DNA from: Stenopsyche tienmushanensis
Lineage: Eukaryota > Arthropoda > Insecta > Trichoptera > Stenopsychidae
Length of the DNA stretch: 64,000 nucleotides
Assembly (NCBI GenBank): GCA_008973525.1
Contig: WACJ01000525.1
Span: 62,001-126,000 of the forward strand
Direction of reading: 5' to 3'
How positions within the stretch are numbered: position 1 is the first letter of the stretch; each line of letters begins with the position of its first letter. This document shows, piece by piece, positions 36,271-48,200 of the stretch. The notes beneath the pieces are model-generated. The model worked only from the letters and a program-made list of their open reading frames with translations, was not told the DNA's origin and ran no database searches. A program made the translations under genes and the position numbers.

Positions 36271-36786
36271 TAAGGGGGGAAACCACATTAGGAGACTGAT
36301 TTTTTAGCATTTTTCATAATTTTTTCGTAATAATATTATTCCAAAATTCATTAATGAGGACCTTATGTTCATTCATTCGAATCTTCTATCCATCGGTCGT
36401 GAACCATACATCTTTTCAGCCTATGCGTCCCGGAGGCTTGGCTGATTAGCTCTTCAACAAGGCATTTGGGGTGTGTGTTCAATCTTTGTTTGTACTTCAC
36501 ACCTAAACATCTCTTCAGTAATTTATTTTTCGACAAATCTTCATATATCGAAAGAATTGCTTTTTGAAGGTCGGGATGTAATGGAGAAGGGTGTGCTTCA
36601 GGCTTCGTTCCAAGAGCTTTAGCTTTCTGCCACTTGCACCAGCTGCTATCTCCCTCTGAACAGTTGTTTCTATTGTAAGGCTCTTCAGCTATACCATTGC
36701 TGAAGAGCCTTACAATAGAATACCATTGCTGATGTCCATGTAATTGCGGAATAAATTTAATAAGTCTAGTATGGTTTTCCCCCTTA
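36271..36786 (-). mobile_element. Mutator-like element remnant with GGGGGAAACCA ends
   Basis: TAAGGGGGGAAACCACATTA at 36271 and, reverse complemented, TAAGGGGGAAAACCATACTA at the right edge are inverted repeats. The minus strand between them reads NCSEGDSSWCKWQKAKALG, then YEDLSKNKLLKRCLGVKYKQ, a Cys-containing block I know from insect proteins annotated as Mutator-like transposases. The class is from memory of that block only. Confidence 0.45.
36668..36720. repeat. perfect 22-bp palindrome with 9-base loop
   Basis: Arms 36668-36689 and 36699-36720 are exact reverse complements (core AAGGCTCTTCAGC / GCTGAAGAGCCTT). The string ATACCATTGCTGA from the loop edge is repeated directly after the right arm, suggesting a template-switch copy. 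Confidence 0.9.
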
Positions 36787-38954
36787 AGACATGGAATATA
36801 TTTATTTTGGCAACTTTAAAATGATTGTTAAATTCATTAAACGCGTTCCCTACTATCAACGTTTTCAATTGTCGATAGTACTTTTGCATATAGATCCTCG
36901 TTTTTAAATTGAGCTCACCTTTTTTAAAGATTATATAACGAAATAATAATTTATTCCATATATAGCGAATCTATTTACAAAGAACATCTTCCTGTAAACA
37001 AGTGATTTTATATAAAATATAAAAGTGCGTCTTGATAAATTAAAAGCAAGAAGAAAAAAAAAGACTTTTGTACTCCTTTTAATTAAATATTTTTATCGAG
37101 CCAATTATACAAACACATATTTTCCTACGTAATATCTATTGATTGAAAAAAAATATTTTTTTTACTCACTCATCTAATGTATTAGAACAAATTGACTATT
37201 AATATTGATTCCTTATGCACACTGTTTATTAGTGACATTCCCATTATCCTTTCAAATGTATTCCATTTTGTATAATAATTATTTGTATGAAATTGAGGTT
37301 TACCCATTTTTTTTACTAATGAAAAATAACCAAAGCATTAATGAACTAATTATTCAAACAGAAAATTATGATGTATAAAATAATATACAGTAGTTTCCAG
37401 TTATTCCTGAATTATAAAAATAAGATGACCTTCCTCTCTGTTGAATGTGACTAACTGATTACCTTGTTTTGTATATGAAAATATGCGAAATTAGACGAAT
37501 AATAGGGATTTTTAGATGATGAATATATAGTATAACCCCTATTTAATTCCTGCCATATCCGTTACAAAATGTTGATCTTGTAATTTTGGGTAGAACGGGA
37601 ATTATTATCGTAGCCGTCTTAAATGTGTTTAATATGATCGCGTTAACGTAGTCTAAAACAAAATATTTGATGTGTAGTGCAATATTATAATTATATAGGA
37701 TGTTGGAACTAAATAAAATAATTTCATTTACGTGGGGATTTTATTTAGCATAAGCAAATCGAGGTTATACTCTATATCTCATTAATGCTATGATTTCGAT
37801 TTAAAAATAAAACAGTTCCAGTATTATTAATTCTATTTCGATCCTATCGACTTAAACTCAACATTTTTTTCATTGAACAAAGTATATATTACGTAAATAT
37901 CCAGTGCCACTCAGTATTTTTAACAAACCTATATACTATGTGTATGTACTTCTCGTCATTATCTTTAATTAGATTTTTTAATCGCCCATCAAATTATGTC
38001 AAATAAGGACATTTATTTTATTCCAAAACACATTGATTGCCATTTTTGTTTCCATATATGCATCCATCGCTCGATTTACATGGTTATACTTTTTTATCGT
38101 GAGCAAATCTTAATTTATGCAGATTGGACGAAATGTATCCATTATGTAAATAGAGAGATGGTTGTATTATTATTTTATTTATGACATACCAGTGCAATAA
38201 AATGTGTTCTTTTCCATTTTTTTCTTTAGCAACATGTTTGTAACAAGATGTATGTATTTAATTTGTACTGCAATATTCCCCGTTTGTGTTAGTTTGTGTA
38301 TTTTTTGTGTACTTAAACCATTTTAGGTTTTCTGTATTATGTATTGATCTTATAATAACATTTCAGATGTTATATTTGAGTTCGTTGTGTTCTCGATTTT
38401 TTTGGCTGTGTGAATATATGTACTTTATAACTAAAGAAGCATGTAGTCATTGAAAAATTCATTGTTTTGAAAGATATTATTTATATCCTTATTGTTGTTT
38501 TCACGCTTTTGTTATTTGTATTATAGTTTATGGTATTATAGTTTTTGATAAATAATATATTAAAAACCAACAGTATTTAGTTTCTTTTTTAAACACTACT
38601 AAAATACACGAAAGATTTGATTGCAAATATTGTGAGAAAACAAATCGAATCTTTATGTTGGAGATATTTTTTAATCTCATTCCCATTGAGATACTAACTT
38701 ATATTTAATATAAACAAGAGACAAAACATCAATTTAACGTATAGGTGAAATAATAGAATACATAATGTGTAATCTTATTTTAAATTTTTCAAAATCGAGC
38801 TATAAGTTTTACTAATAGATGTATCTTTATGTAAAACTTTTGTGTGCTTGAATTTATAAGATTTGGCCATCTATGATTAATTGTATCTTGAAAAAAGTAA
38901 ATTGGTTTTCTTATTATGCCCAGGAAAAAATCTTGTATATATTGAACATCTCAT
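36787..38954. other. AT-rich gene-free stretch
   Basis: No domain, splice-joined coding or repeat boundary was recognised on either strand. Confidence 0.5.
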
Positions 38955-39150
38955 CAGCAGTAAATAGTATATCGAGATTCAATGTAGTAACGTTGTAAAA
39001 ATTTCCATTATTACAACTTTACTACAACTCGACTCGGTGTAGTAAATACATCATAGTAAAGGAAAGGATAATATTAACAAGACTTTTATAATTGATCGGA
39101 TTTTTTGTCCGTTATATCCAAAGTCCGTTATATCAAGGTTTTGCTATACT
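38955..39150. mobile_element. two abutting transposon-end fragments
   Basis: The reverse complement of 38955-39062 (CCTTTCCTTTACTATGATG, TATTTACTACACCGAGTCGA) resembles the piggyBac end at 52811. At 39091-39150, GTCCGTTATATC occurs twice and the sequence closes AAGGTTTTGCTATA, like the right end of a pogo/Tigger element. Both are fragments. Confidence 0.4.
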
Positions 39151-39555
39151 AGACTTCGGTATGAAGGGTTTGTCTTTGCTTCATTTGGTTAACGATTTTG
39201 CTCAATTGTTTGAGTTTATTCTATTGTCTGGGTTACAATTCCCAATAGTCTCAAATACTTTTGAGAGTAATATTCCTATTATCATGATTCAAATTCAGAC
39301 TAATTGTACACAGAGTAATTGAACCTATTCATGAAATAGTTCTGTTCTTAATTCTTGGAGGTTCAATGCAAACTGGAATAAACATCCATAGTTGCTACTC
39401 GACATGCTTGAACAATTATTAATAAAAGTAGCCTATGAATCTAAAAAGCTGGGAGCTCATAATTTAAAAGGTACACAAAGAAACAATCATTTTTATGAAA
39501 AATATGTATTCATCTTATGAAATTTAATTAACAATCTTAAAGGCTGCGCTCATTT
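39151..39555. other. 3' flank of MGST gene A
   Basis: Nothing recognised; likely partly 3' UTR of the minus-strand gene. Confidence 0.4.
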
Positions 39556-41811
39556 TTACATGAATGCTGAGAAATGCATAACCGTTTTAAATGCCATGTA
39601 ACCGGTGATACCATATCCAATACCCCAAGCGAGTCCCCTGGCAGGCTGCGGAATAACGACCACTGCATAAACTAAAGTATGCATTATCCTAGCCACTGTG
39701 AAGGCTCTCATGAGCATTATTGCTGTAGTGGACGCTGGACTAGTCAGCAGATAAAGTCCACACACGAATATGAAGACATAAATGTTTTCGATATCGTTAA
39801 GGTGAGCTCTGAAATAAAGAAAAAGAACAAAATATATTTTTAGCACAGCATAACATGAATGCAATTAAAAACACATTTAAATTTCTATTGTTTTGGGCAT
39901 GACTACATTAAAATATTCAATTCGTATTTACGGGTAACTTCACGACGAAATTTTACCAATCATCGTATTGTAGATTATGATCAGATTAATTCTATTTTAT
40001 CAGTTAGCTCTTAACTGAAGCTCAATCAATACATTCATTTTGTTTTAATATGAAATGTTGATTAATTAATCTTTGTTTTTTCTTCACATACACCATCAAA
40101 TATATATCATAAAACAGTTGCATAACGACGTTAATCTCGTTATTTTTTACATCAACAAAAATCATTTGAAAGTTTGATGTGTTTTTAAATTACTAGTCAT
40201 TGAATCCATAAATAAATTAAATATTGATGGACTTTCAATGTTCATTTTTGAGAACTCATCCCACAGACCTTCAAAATGAACATGTTGATTTAATTTTCAT
40301 ATAATTGCAAGTCTCATATATCATCGATGAGTTTTAGTTCATGTTTTTCTATATTTTTGATTTAATATGGGAATTGTATTCAAAGTCATAATTTAACGAC
40401 ACAGATTAGATAATTTTGTCACAATTTTATTATTGCTAAATAACACAAGCTGACTGTTGCAGATAAAATTGAGATGAATTTTTGTAGCAATCAGAATACA
40501 GATTGTTTTAATTAACAAAAAGTCAAATTATCTGGTAATGGCTTATATGTGAATAACACAATTCATTTAAGATCAATTCAAATGGAAACCAAATTATCAG
40601 CATTCGACCTTTGTTAAAAATATATACTGAATGCTAATGAATAAAAAAATCATAAAGATTTTCCTTGATATTAAATGTAAATATTTGCAAAGTCACACTT
40701 TGCATGTGTGCTGTAAGCAGTAATTTGCTACGAAGCGAAATCCAATCATACGTAAAAAGTGTAATTTCATACACGAATTACAAAAATATCAAATGTAACC
40801 ATTTTTACAGTAATACAGTATTATACCTTCGCACGCGTTCAACATCATCGTCTACTTTAACCTTGGCATCTTTGCGTCCCTTGACGTCCTCAGCGCTTGC
40901 GAAAGCCTGGAATTAAGAAGCATGACAATTATAATACACTTGCATTCAATAAATTACGATTCCTTTCGAATTTAATTTTAAATTAATACCAAAAATTGGT
41001 TGTGTTTATATATATATATACGTTGTGACAAAAATGTTTTGATATTTGATGTAGTTTTGCAAGTCATCAATGGTTGTGCATTACAAAAAAACCTGTTTTA
41101 GGATGGAATTTACAAATAAAAAAGGCAATAACGTTTGGTAATATTCCTATTGCTAATGTTGATTTTGAATTTCATCAATATGTTGAGCTTGTGTGTACTT
41201 TGGACTGTTCCAGAACTGTTTTACCAGTCAAAGATGGCCGAATCAGATAACATTTTTTTTAAATGATCAATTCTAGAAGTTATATCCTATTTCTTTGTAG
41301 CATAATTCTTACTGGATTTTTAAACTTATTAAAAAAGCTTATTTACTGTTTATAATTAATATTTTGTTTAGAGTGTAATTGTTTGCATGTTGTATATGAC
41401 ATTGTAAAACACTCCAAAACTATACTTTTATTCATATACAAAAATATCAATTAAAAAATAGTAATGCAAAGTAATGGAATTACTTTACTTGTTGGTAAAA
41501 ACTGATGAATAGATGAAACTGGTATAAAGTTCTGTTCGTTTGTATTATGTTTATTATCAAATATACAAAATTCCACACATTCAAATAATCATATAATATT
41601 CTGACGTATATATTATGCATCCAGTAATCATAGATAAATAATTTAATGTACACAATGTACGTGAAGATGAACTTACGCCTTTTCTGAATCGCTGTCTTCC
41701 AGTAAGTGGAGACATTAGGAGCATCTTAATTCCAAGGACACAACAATAGAATACGTATGCATTGAATGCAGGATTGTTAAAGGAGAAAATATCAGTAACC
41801 AAAGCCGGCAT
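39556..41811 (-). CDS. Mgst1: microsomal glutathione S-transferase 1 (MAPEG), gene A
   Basis: Membrane enzyme of the ER and outer mitochondrial membrane that conjugates glutathione to electrophiles and reduces lipid peroxides. Exons 41677-41811, 40827-40906 and 39556-39808 give 155 aa, exactly the length of human MGST1. Exon 1 encodes TM1 (FNNPAFNAYVFYCCVLGIKM, LLMSPLTG). Exon 2 is the charged cytosolic loop (EDVKGRKDAKVKVDDDVERV). Exon 3 starts with the split Arg of RRAHLNDIENI, the MAPEG glutathione-site signature, and carries TM2-4 (LLTSPASTTA, VIPQPARGLAWGIGYG). Phases are 0 then 2. Two more first exons in the same phase lie upstream at 43018 and 43453, so the gene may use alternative promoters. 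Two further MGST genes follow on the same strand. Confidence 0.93.
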
Positions 41812-43017
41812 TTTGAATTTTTTTCTAGAACCTTTATGAGAAAACAACAAAACACCTTCGACACACACGAAGAACAATCGTCAACTGGCCGGCCGGTAAC
41901 CAGTAATTATAAATAACCTTCGCACCACTGTATTATATTGCGCAATATTTTGATTGACGCCAAATGGGCGTCTACTCAATATATTACGTCAATTCAGTTT
42001 GAATGTAATTTAGTGCTATGAAGAACAAAAACAATTTTTAATCAAAGAAAGATTAGAAACACAAAACTATACAGAATTTTATTTCAGCACAAAGTTTGAT
42101 GCAACGATAAAGTTTCTAATACCATTCATCTTTGTAAAGTTGGAATACCTACGAACCTTTTGAGTCCGGTGTGTAAAAAAATTGTAAAGAAAACCTTTGA
42201 CATTCGTAGTTGTTTTTATTCGTCAACACTTTGTATGTGGGGTTGGTTTGGTTCTGCATAACATTGAACGTCAAGGTCAATCGTAATAAATTTATTTTTA
42301 GTTCTCAAATTAAAAACTATACATATGTACTTAACATTTTGTTATAGTTGCAGTTTGTTTAGATTACAAACGCACACCAATGTTATGTTCTCACGCTGTA
42401 TTCCAACTGCATATTTACACCAAGTTTCCTTTATTCCATACCTTTATTTATTGCTGCGTGTAGATCTGATTGTATTTAAGACCATCGAAACGTATTTATT
42501 TGGTCTTTTGTGAAACTTTTACCACCCTTACCTCCATCCAAACATCATCTTATTATCAAATTCTGACACAATACCAGAACAACTTCTAAGCTTTTCGTTC
42601 AGATTCTTTCGTTCAATCATGTGATTCCTTCAAACATAAAAAATAAATCAAACCTGTATAAACCTCCACTTTAACCATCTATAAAACCTTCCAAATTACA
42701 TTATCATCACACACCTTCATCAAGACATCATACCGCAACTTGCTGTTTTTAAAAACGATTCTCATGAACAGATTAACTTTAGTGATTTATATCAAATTCA
42801 TTGGATTCCAATAAGGCTGATTGATGATAATCATGAATCTTTAGATTTGTTATTTTCTTACGTTTCATATCTCAAGTATCACCTACGGTAAGCTTGAAAA
42901 AAACATCCCAGATAAATTCTAAATTAAGAAGCGATAACGTGTTAAATTTATGTTCATATCAGTTGTTTACATATTTCAAGCTGTAAATCAAAAACGAATA
43001 GCAATATTTAAACTTAC
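41812..43017. other. interval between MGST first exons
   Basis: No exon 2- or exon 3-like MGST sequence was found here on the minus strand, which matters for whether the upstream first exons belong to gene A. No other gene recognised. Confidence 0.5.
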
Positions 43018-43146
43018 ATGTTTATCTTTGTGATAAATTTCAATTATTGACATGAGAAGCATTTTCAGCGCCAATATTGAGCAATGAATCACGTATGTGC
43101 TGAAGACTACATTATCAAATTCAAATGGGCCTTTCAGTGTAGCCAT
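43018..43146 (-). CDS. alternative or orphan MGST1 first exon, variant 2
   Basis: ATG at 43146 opens 43 codons (MATLKGPFEFDNVVFSTYVI, then HCSILALKMLLMSIIEIYHK) ending at a consensus GTAAGT donor in phase 0, the same phase as gene A exon 1. ALKMLLMS aligns with GIKMLLMS of gene A, so this is a TM1-encoding MGST exon with much diverged sequence. No exons 2 and 3 of its own lie between it and gene A. It could be an alternative first exon of gene A or a leftover from a partly deleted duplicate. Confidence 0.75.
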
Positions 43147-43259
43147 TTTCTTGTTCAAAATGCAACACGTTTACTGTTGGTTCTGTTCAATATAATATCC
43201 AAATGTGTACTGCTGCGCCTAAGGTTTCGACAGATGAACTGGTTTGTTATCAGTATTTT

Positions 43260-43320
43260 GGGGCATATCCAGCGGAGGATTTACCTACAGATGCAGAAAG
43301 TGTAAGCCTCGGGCCTCAAA
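43260..43320 (+). mobile_element. hAT-like terminus fragment
   Basis: CAGCGGAGGATTTACCTACA at about 43270 followed by GCCTCGGGCCTC is a common form of insect hAT end. No other part of the element was seen. Confidence 0.3.
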
Positions 43321-43452
43321 AAGTATTTAACCTATTGTTTAATGCAAGTGATTCAAGAAAATTTATGCTCATCCTATGAATTTGATAATTGAGAGTCATC
43401 CTGAATATATTTTACCTGATATAACCAGAATATTAACTAAAAATGTATGTAC

Positions 43453-43587
43453 CTTTTTATTGGTGGTTCGTTTATATTTCGTCAAAATTGACATCAACAG
43501 CATTTTCAGACCCAGGAGTGAACAGTAAAATATGAACGCATTAAAAGCCGGATTATTGAAAGAATATATATCTTTTATTGACGTCAT
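43453..43587 (-). CDS. alternative or orphan MGST1 first exon, variant 3
   Basis: ATG at 43587 opens 45 codons (MTSIKDIYSFNNPAFNAFIF, then YCSLLGLKMLLMSILTKYKR) to a GTACAT donor in phase 0. It is much closer to gene A's own first exon (both share YSFNNPAFNA/FSFNNPAFNA and LKMLLMS) and has the same 135-base length. Like variant 2 it has no private exons 2 and 3. Confidence 0.8.
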
Positions 43588-43745
43588 TTTGAATTTACAA
43601 ACTTGACAAAATTTACACCACGTCAATGAAGAATAGTTTGCGACTGTTACTGCCTGAATTTATCAATCGCTCTGTGTTTTTTTTAAATCTATGAAACCAG
43701 TGGTGGAGTTATTTACAAAATATAATATTTCGTAATGTGTATTCT

Positions 43746-44185
43746 CAGCGATGTAACAAGAACATAGCAAAGAAGGCGCCCACCACGGGCACAACTGGGT
43801 TCGGGGCGCAAAACGCAGAATACCGACCCGGTCGAAAGTTGCATATGGTTTTTATTTTACTTGAATATTCAACTTCACATAAATCAACATTGATTGACTC
43901 TGTCGGTTTTTATAATATATACTAAGTTATTTAATCCCTGTTTTCTTTGTTATCGCTCTAATATTGGGCCAACCCACCCAATCAGTCTTCTTCGGATAAC
44001 TTCGTTTTGTAATGAAAGTTCGTAATCGTTCTATAGACATGTTCAGATCGCAAAGCGCTCATTCGTTATGTCAGTGGTCCTAAAAGCGGACCGGTTGGAT
44101 ACACAAACCTTATGGCCACTCCGTCCTCTTTTAGGGCTTTTAGCGGCATTTTCTATAATCCGTACGATCACGGAACTCAGAGCTA
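43746..44185. mobile_element. partial hAT-type element, relative of 16212-16620
   Basis: Begins CAGCGATGTAACAAGAACAT, carries the GGGGCGCAAAACGCAGAATA / ACCGACCC segment, and its later part matches the reverse complement of 16310-16500. Similarity stops near 44185 and no opposite terminus is seen. Confidence 0.6.
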
Positions 44186-44520
44186 TATACAGAGAATCTT
44201 TAAATTCTTAATGACAGTTTTAGAATAGGGGCTCCCAACAAGATCAAGATGAAACCTTTGGGGATCTATGGAAGATTCAAGGGGTTAAGTGGTCTATTGG
44301 GGGTCCACGATACAGTTTTCTATTTTCAAAAATTATTATACCGTTATAAAGATTTGGAAAGTTTTGATATCTCGTATTGGTTTATAAATCCATTTGAAAA
44401 CGACACAAACAATATTGATTACTCGTTACAATGCTATATTATATTTCTAGCTTTTCATAGTTCTTGGTTGATTCAGGATTTAGTCACGTTAACGGTTAAT
44501 AAGAAAAACTAGAAATCGAT
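44186..44520. other. unassigned interval with an 87-codon open frame
   Basis: The frame 44249-44512 on + has no recognised domain or exon partners; it lies between two repeat fragments and is probably not a gene. Confidence 0.35.
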
Positions 44521-44526
44521 TAAATG

Positions 44527-44622
44527 TTGAACAATTGGAGAGAAGAGGCCCAGGACAGACGAAAACGGCGAAATACGTTGTCGGTGGCCAGGACTCTCTT
44601 ACAGGACTATATGCGCCACTAA
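44527..44622 (+). pseudogene. C-terminal stub of a LINE reverse transcriptase ORF
   Basis: 31 codons ending TAA at 44620-44622 contain NWREEAQDRRKRRNTL, close to the WxxxAxDRxxW block at the end of many non-LTR ORF2 proteins, followed by an A-rich run. Presumably a strongly 5'-truncated insertion; clade not assignable. Confidence 0.45.
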
Positions 44623-44808
44623 AAGTTTTAAAAAAATGTAAGCTTATAAAATTCTGTTTATATCTGTAAATTAAAAAAAGAAAATAGTATAAAAATAATA
44701 AAACATAAATAATCTAAAAAATAAAAACTTTTTTCTATTTTTTATTCGTATTCTTAGTCAAATTGTTAGTTTTACGTTTTTTTTAATGTGCAAATTATTG
44801 GTATTATT

Positions 44809-45415
44809 CTGGACCGTAACTAGGGCGTGGCAAAGCAGGCGCCTGCCACGGGCGCAACTGGGCCTGGGGCGCAAAACGCAGGATACCGACCCGATTGAAA
44901 GAGTTGCACGTGATTTTTATTTTACTTTCTACTCTTAATGCATTAACGCGTTAATTGACATAGCAGTATTATGGAGTAATTTTTGGTATCTTGCGTGGGG
45001 TTCCCCTGCGTCTTCGTTTCAAATTTTACCTTATCCAAATATAATACAAGAAAAATTGAACAGGATCCTCTGTCACAATAAAAACGTTGAAAATAATTAC
45101 TTCTCATTCTCATTACTCTGAAAATTGACTCGAGGTAGATAAAGCCACTGGACAGATAATCGATGTCAAGCTTGAGAGTCTTTGAGCCACTTAAGTTTGT
45201 TTTCATTTTGATGAGTTTCGTCGATGTGAGATAAGATTTAAAGTGTCGGCGAAGACGCATGACGGTATTTGACGGTAACTGTGCGTCAATGGGTATGTTT
45301 TCAGATCAATAGAAAAAATCCAAAAAAATGAACAACTTCTTAATATTACAAAAAAATGGGGGGGGCGCAATTTAGATCCTTGCCACGGGCGCATCATACC
45401 CTAGTTACGGCCCTG
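44809..45415. mobile_element. hAT-type non-autonomous element with exact 8-bp duplication, 607 bp
   Basis: Ends CCGTAACTAGGG and CCCTAGTTACGGCCCTG are inverted repeats. GTATTATT stands directly outside both ends (44801-44808 and 45416-45423), an exact 8-bp target duplication. The left part shares the GGGGCGCAAAACGCAG segment with 43746-44185 and 16212-16620, but the middle is different. Confidence 0.88.
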
Positions 45416-45624
45416 GTATTATTATTATGTTGTATGATGAATATTAGAGAGAAAAATATTAAGAGGGTCTGTGAAGAAAATAGTTCCTCTAAAAGGAGTC
45501 CATGGAAGAAAAAGGTTGGGAACCCCTACCTTAAATAACGGCGGTGAACAAAATCTCAAGTCATAAGAGTATAGGATCAATAGCTAATCGATTTTTGGCG
45601 AAATAACTATTAAATTACAATGTA

Positions 45625-46011
45625 CAGTATTTTAACGCCAAGTTAAACCTTTATCACCTTTATCAGTAAAAACTTTTCCAACTCAAGTTAAACTTTTTCA
45701 TTTCAAGTCAAACTCTTTCCATTTCAAGTTAAACTGTCCGACGTCAGGTAAAATGTTTTATGTTCCAAATTAAACAGTGTATTTTTTTAAGCACATGATT
45801 TTTATATTAATGTAAACATTCCAATTATGATGCCTTTAAATTTGGCAAATATTCACGAAAATATTAAGACGAACAAAAATGACAGTTGGATGCGGAGATT
45901 GCAAAGCACAGGGATGCCAACCTGACATCCCTGTGCTTTGTTTCGTTTTATCTGACATCTAATAGTTTAACTTGAAATTAAAAAAAAGTTTAACTTGGGG
46001 TTAAAATACTG
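45625..46011. mobile_element. TA-flanked MITE with internal hairpin, 387 bp
   Basis: CAGTATTTTAACGCCAAGTT at 45625 and its inverted counterpart AACTTGGGGTTAAAATACTG ending at 46011 are flanked by TA, as in Tc1/mariner-superfamily MITEs. AAGTTAAAC-like units repeat along the left half. A perfect 15-bp hairpin (CAAAGCACAGGGATG, 45902-45916 with 45926-45940) sits inside. It ends 70 bp from the stop codon of MGST gene B and may lie in its 3' UTR. Confidence 0.8.
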
Positions 46012-46081
46012 TATATAAACTGACAAAATCAATGACCATTTCGTATTATTAATATTATTATCTAGTGTGTAATTAATCTTA

Positions 46082-47032
46082 TTACATGAAATGGCATGCA
46101 ACTTTGATCATCATGTAAATATTAATTGCGTATCCTATGCACCACAACGTAGTTCTTGTGGGTTGTGGTAACACCCAAATAGCATACACAACACTGTAAA
46201 GAAACCTAGTAATGGTAAATGTCTTCATAATCATGATTGCTGTGGAAGCAACTGGATTTGTGAGCAAATAGAATGGCGTAATGAGGATAAAAGGCAGAAT
46301 ATTTTCAACGTCGTTTAGATGAGCCCTGAAAAAATAAAAAAAATTCAAACGGATTGAACTACAACAGTAGATAAAAAGCGCAAAATTTACCGGTTTATAC
46401 GTTTCACATCGGGATCTTGATAATCCAATTTTGGTACACTCACGCTGCGCTTAAAGAATCGTAGATCTTCTTCGGCGATGAATATCTGAAACATATCGTG
46501 CTGTTTAAGTCGAAAGTCCGTTTACGTTACAATACCTTCAATTAATTATTCATATTATATTTCTTGCTTACGTGATAGTTCTAAAATTCAACACATTTTC
46601 GATAATGAAAACAGAAATGGAAAGCTATATGTTAACTAAAGCATCATAAATAATTAAAGAGAGTAAATTCGACAATATTATCAATGTAGAATGCTTGTTA
46701 TAGATGAAGGAATAAAATGTTCTAAATTATGCTAGAAAATATGTTTTTAATACAAATAAAAACATTTAAAAAAATTAAAAATGAATCACCCGGAGCAAAA
46801 TCTAAAACCGGTAAAACCGTTATTCTTCCCGGAACTTAACTAAAATTTCGCTAATGAATAAGAAATTTCGAGTGTTTATAAAAGATTTTATGTTTATGAT
46901 GGAACTCACATTTTTGTACAACCTGGTCAGACCCGTCAGCATGGCAAATGCCAACATTTTTAGCAGAAGAATTGCTGTATAAAACGCATAACTACGAAAG
47001 ATTGGATTGTCCAACGAAAGTATTTTCTCCAT
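46082..47032 (-). CDS. microsomal glutathione S-transferase 1-like (MAPEG), gene B
   Basis: Second complete MGST1-type gene, 153 aa from exons 46910-47032, 46391-46485 and 46082-46325, with the same splice phases as gene A. I start at ATG 47032 (MEKILSLDNPIFRSYAFYTA); the frame has one earlier ATG at 47050, absent from the sister copy. Exon 2 encodes EEDLRFFKRSVSVPKLDYQD; exon 3 has RAHLNDVENI, TNPVASTAIM and VLPQPTRTTLWCIGYA. The enzyme would span the ER membrane four times as a trimer. It is about as diverged from gene A as paralogues of an old duplication would be, but nearly identical to the copy at 50015, including parts of the 5' flank. Confidence 0.95.
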
Positions 47033-47499
47033 TTTAAAATTATGGTACATACACTTATCTAACGCAATGTAACTGTGAAATCCAAAAGACTTGGATAAAA
47101 ATAATATTGAATTGTGTGATGTTTGGCCTCTTCGTGACGTATCGACGACCGAAGTGACAGTTTAGCACTACCAGTGGTTAACAACAAGGCTCCATCATTA
47201 TTTTTATTATGCTTTAAAAAATTCAGATTTAGTCGATCCAATTAAGCCCATTAATGAAATTATTTTGCATAAGATATCAATTTGGCACGTTAACTATTTT
47301 TTTACTGATAAAAAAATAATTTGATTACACTCAAACCTCTTTTTGTGCGACTTTTTTGCTGCGATTTCGAAGTTATGCGGTTTTTTAAAATTATTTTTTC
47401 TTTTTTTTAATTTCATAAAGAGTACGTATCGAGATATTTTGGATAAAATAGGAAAAAAATCATCAACACTAACCAAAATTTGGAAAAAAATGTAGTTTG
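47033..47499. other. 5' flank of MGST gene B
   Basis: 47040-47240 is closely similar to 51917-52120 upstream of the sister gene (CCGAAGTGACAGT.TAGCACT, ACCAGTGGT.AACAACAAGG), so the proximal promoter and 5' UTR were included in the duplication. Confidence 0.6.
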
Positions 47500-47509
47500 G
47501 GATTATGTG

Positions 47510-48200
47510 TTTCGACTAGGGGTCCCAATCGAATATTCGATATTCGAATATATTTGGCCGTTTTCCAATATTCGTATATTCGAATATTTGTAAAATTAAT
47601 CGAATATTATTCGTTATATATTTTTTTAAGAAAATTGCTCGATGTTCTTCTGCCAATCGAAATAGCAACAAAGAAATGCAAAAAAGTGCCAAGTTTATTG
47701 AAATTATTTTATTGAATTTGTGTAAAGTTTATTAAAAAACTATTCAAAAATATCGATCATGCCAAAAAAAAGGGTGATACTTTAGATAAAACCAAACTCA
47801 ATGACAACCTGAGAGGATTTTTTCAACAGCAGGCTCAATAAAAATGAAATTACGGTCAAGCTTAAAAGTAGAACGTTCAATGCACTTTTTTTTTAAATAT
47901 GTATTGCTGAAAAGTAAATAAAATTCTGATCCTTTTGATTTCGCTGAAACCAAAAACCTCAAAATTTCACTTGATTTCTAGCCTTTGTCTACGAGAAAAC
48001 GCGTTGCGCAACACAAGATGATACTTCTTGCCCTCTTTGTGTGATGGGATCAAGAACCTTCCTTCCTGAGGGAATACATTTATTTCTAATGAAGGGAACC
48101 TGGTTCTTATCGCCCGTCAGTGGGTGTTAAAACTTTCCTGGTGGACAGTAGGGATTTTGATGATGATGAAACTCCAGAGAAAATTTAAAGGTTCAATAGC
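47510..48200. mobile_element. hAT-like fragment with ATTCGAAT arrays
   Basis: TAGGGGTCCCAATCGAATAT begins a run of overlapping ATTCGAATATTCG palindromes up to about 47615. This is a known style of hAT subterminal region. No transposase frame and no right end were recognised, so the extent is a guess. Confidence 0.4.

Noticed and set aside
36420..36460. TGGCTGATTAGCTCTTCAAC considered as a tRNA A box
   Set aside because: No B box at the right distance, and the minus strand here is the Mutator-like coding remnant.
44249..44512. 87-codon plus-strand frame considered as a small membrane protein gene
   Set aside because: No family, no splice partners, and it is sandwiched between transposon fragments.
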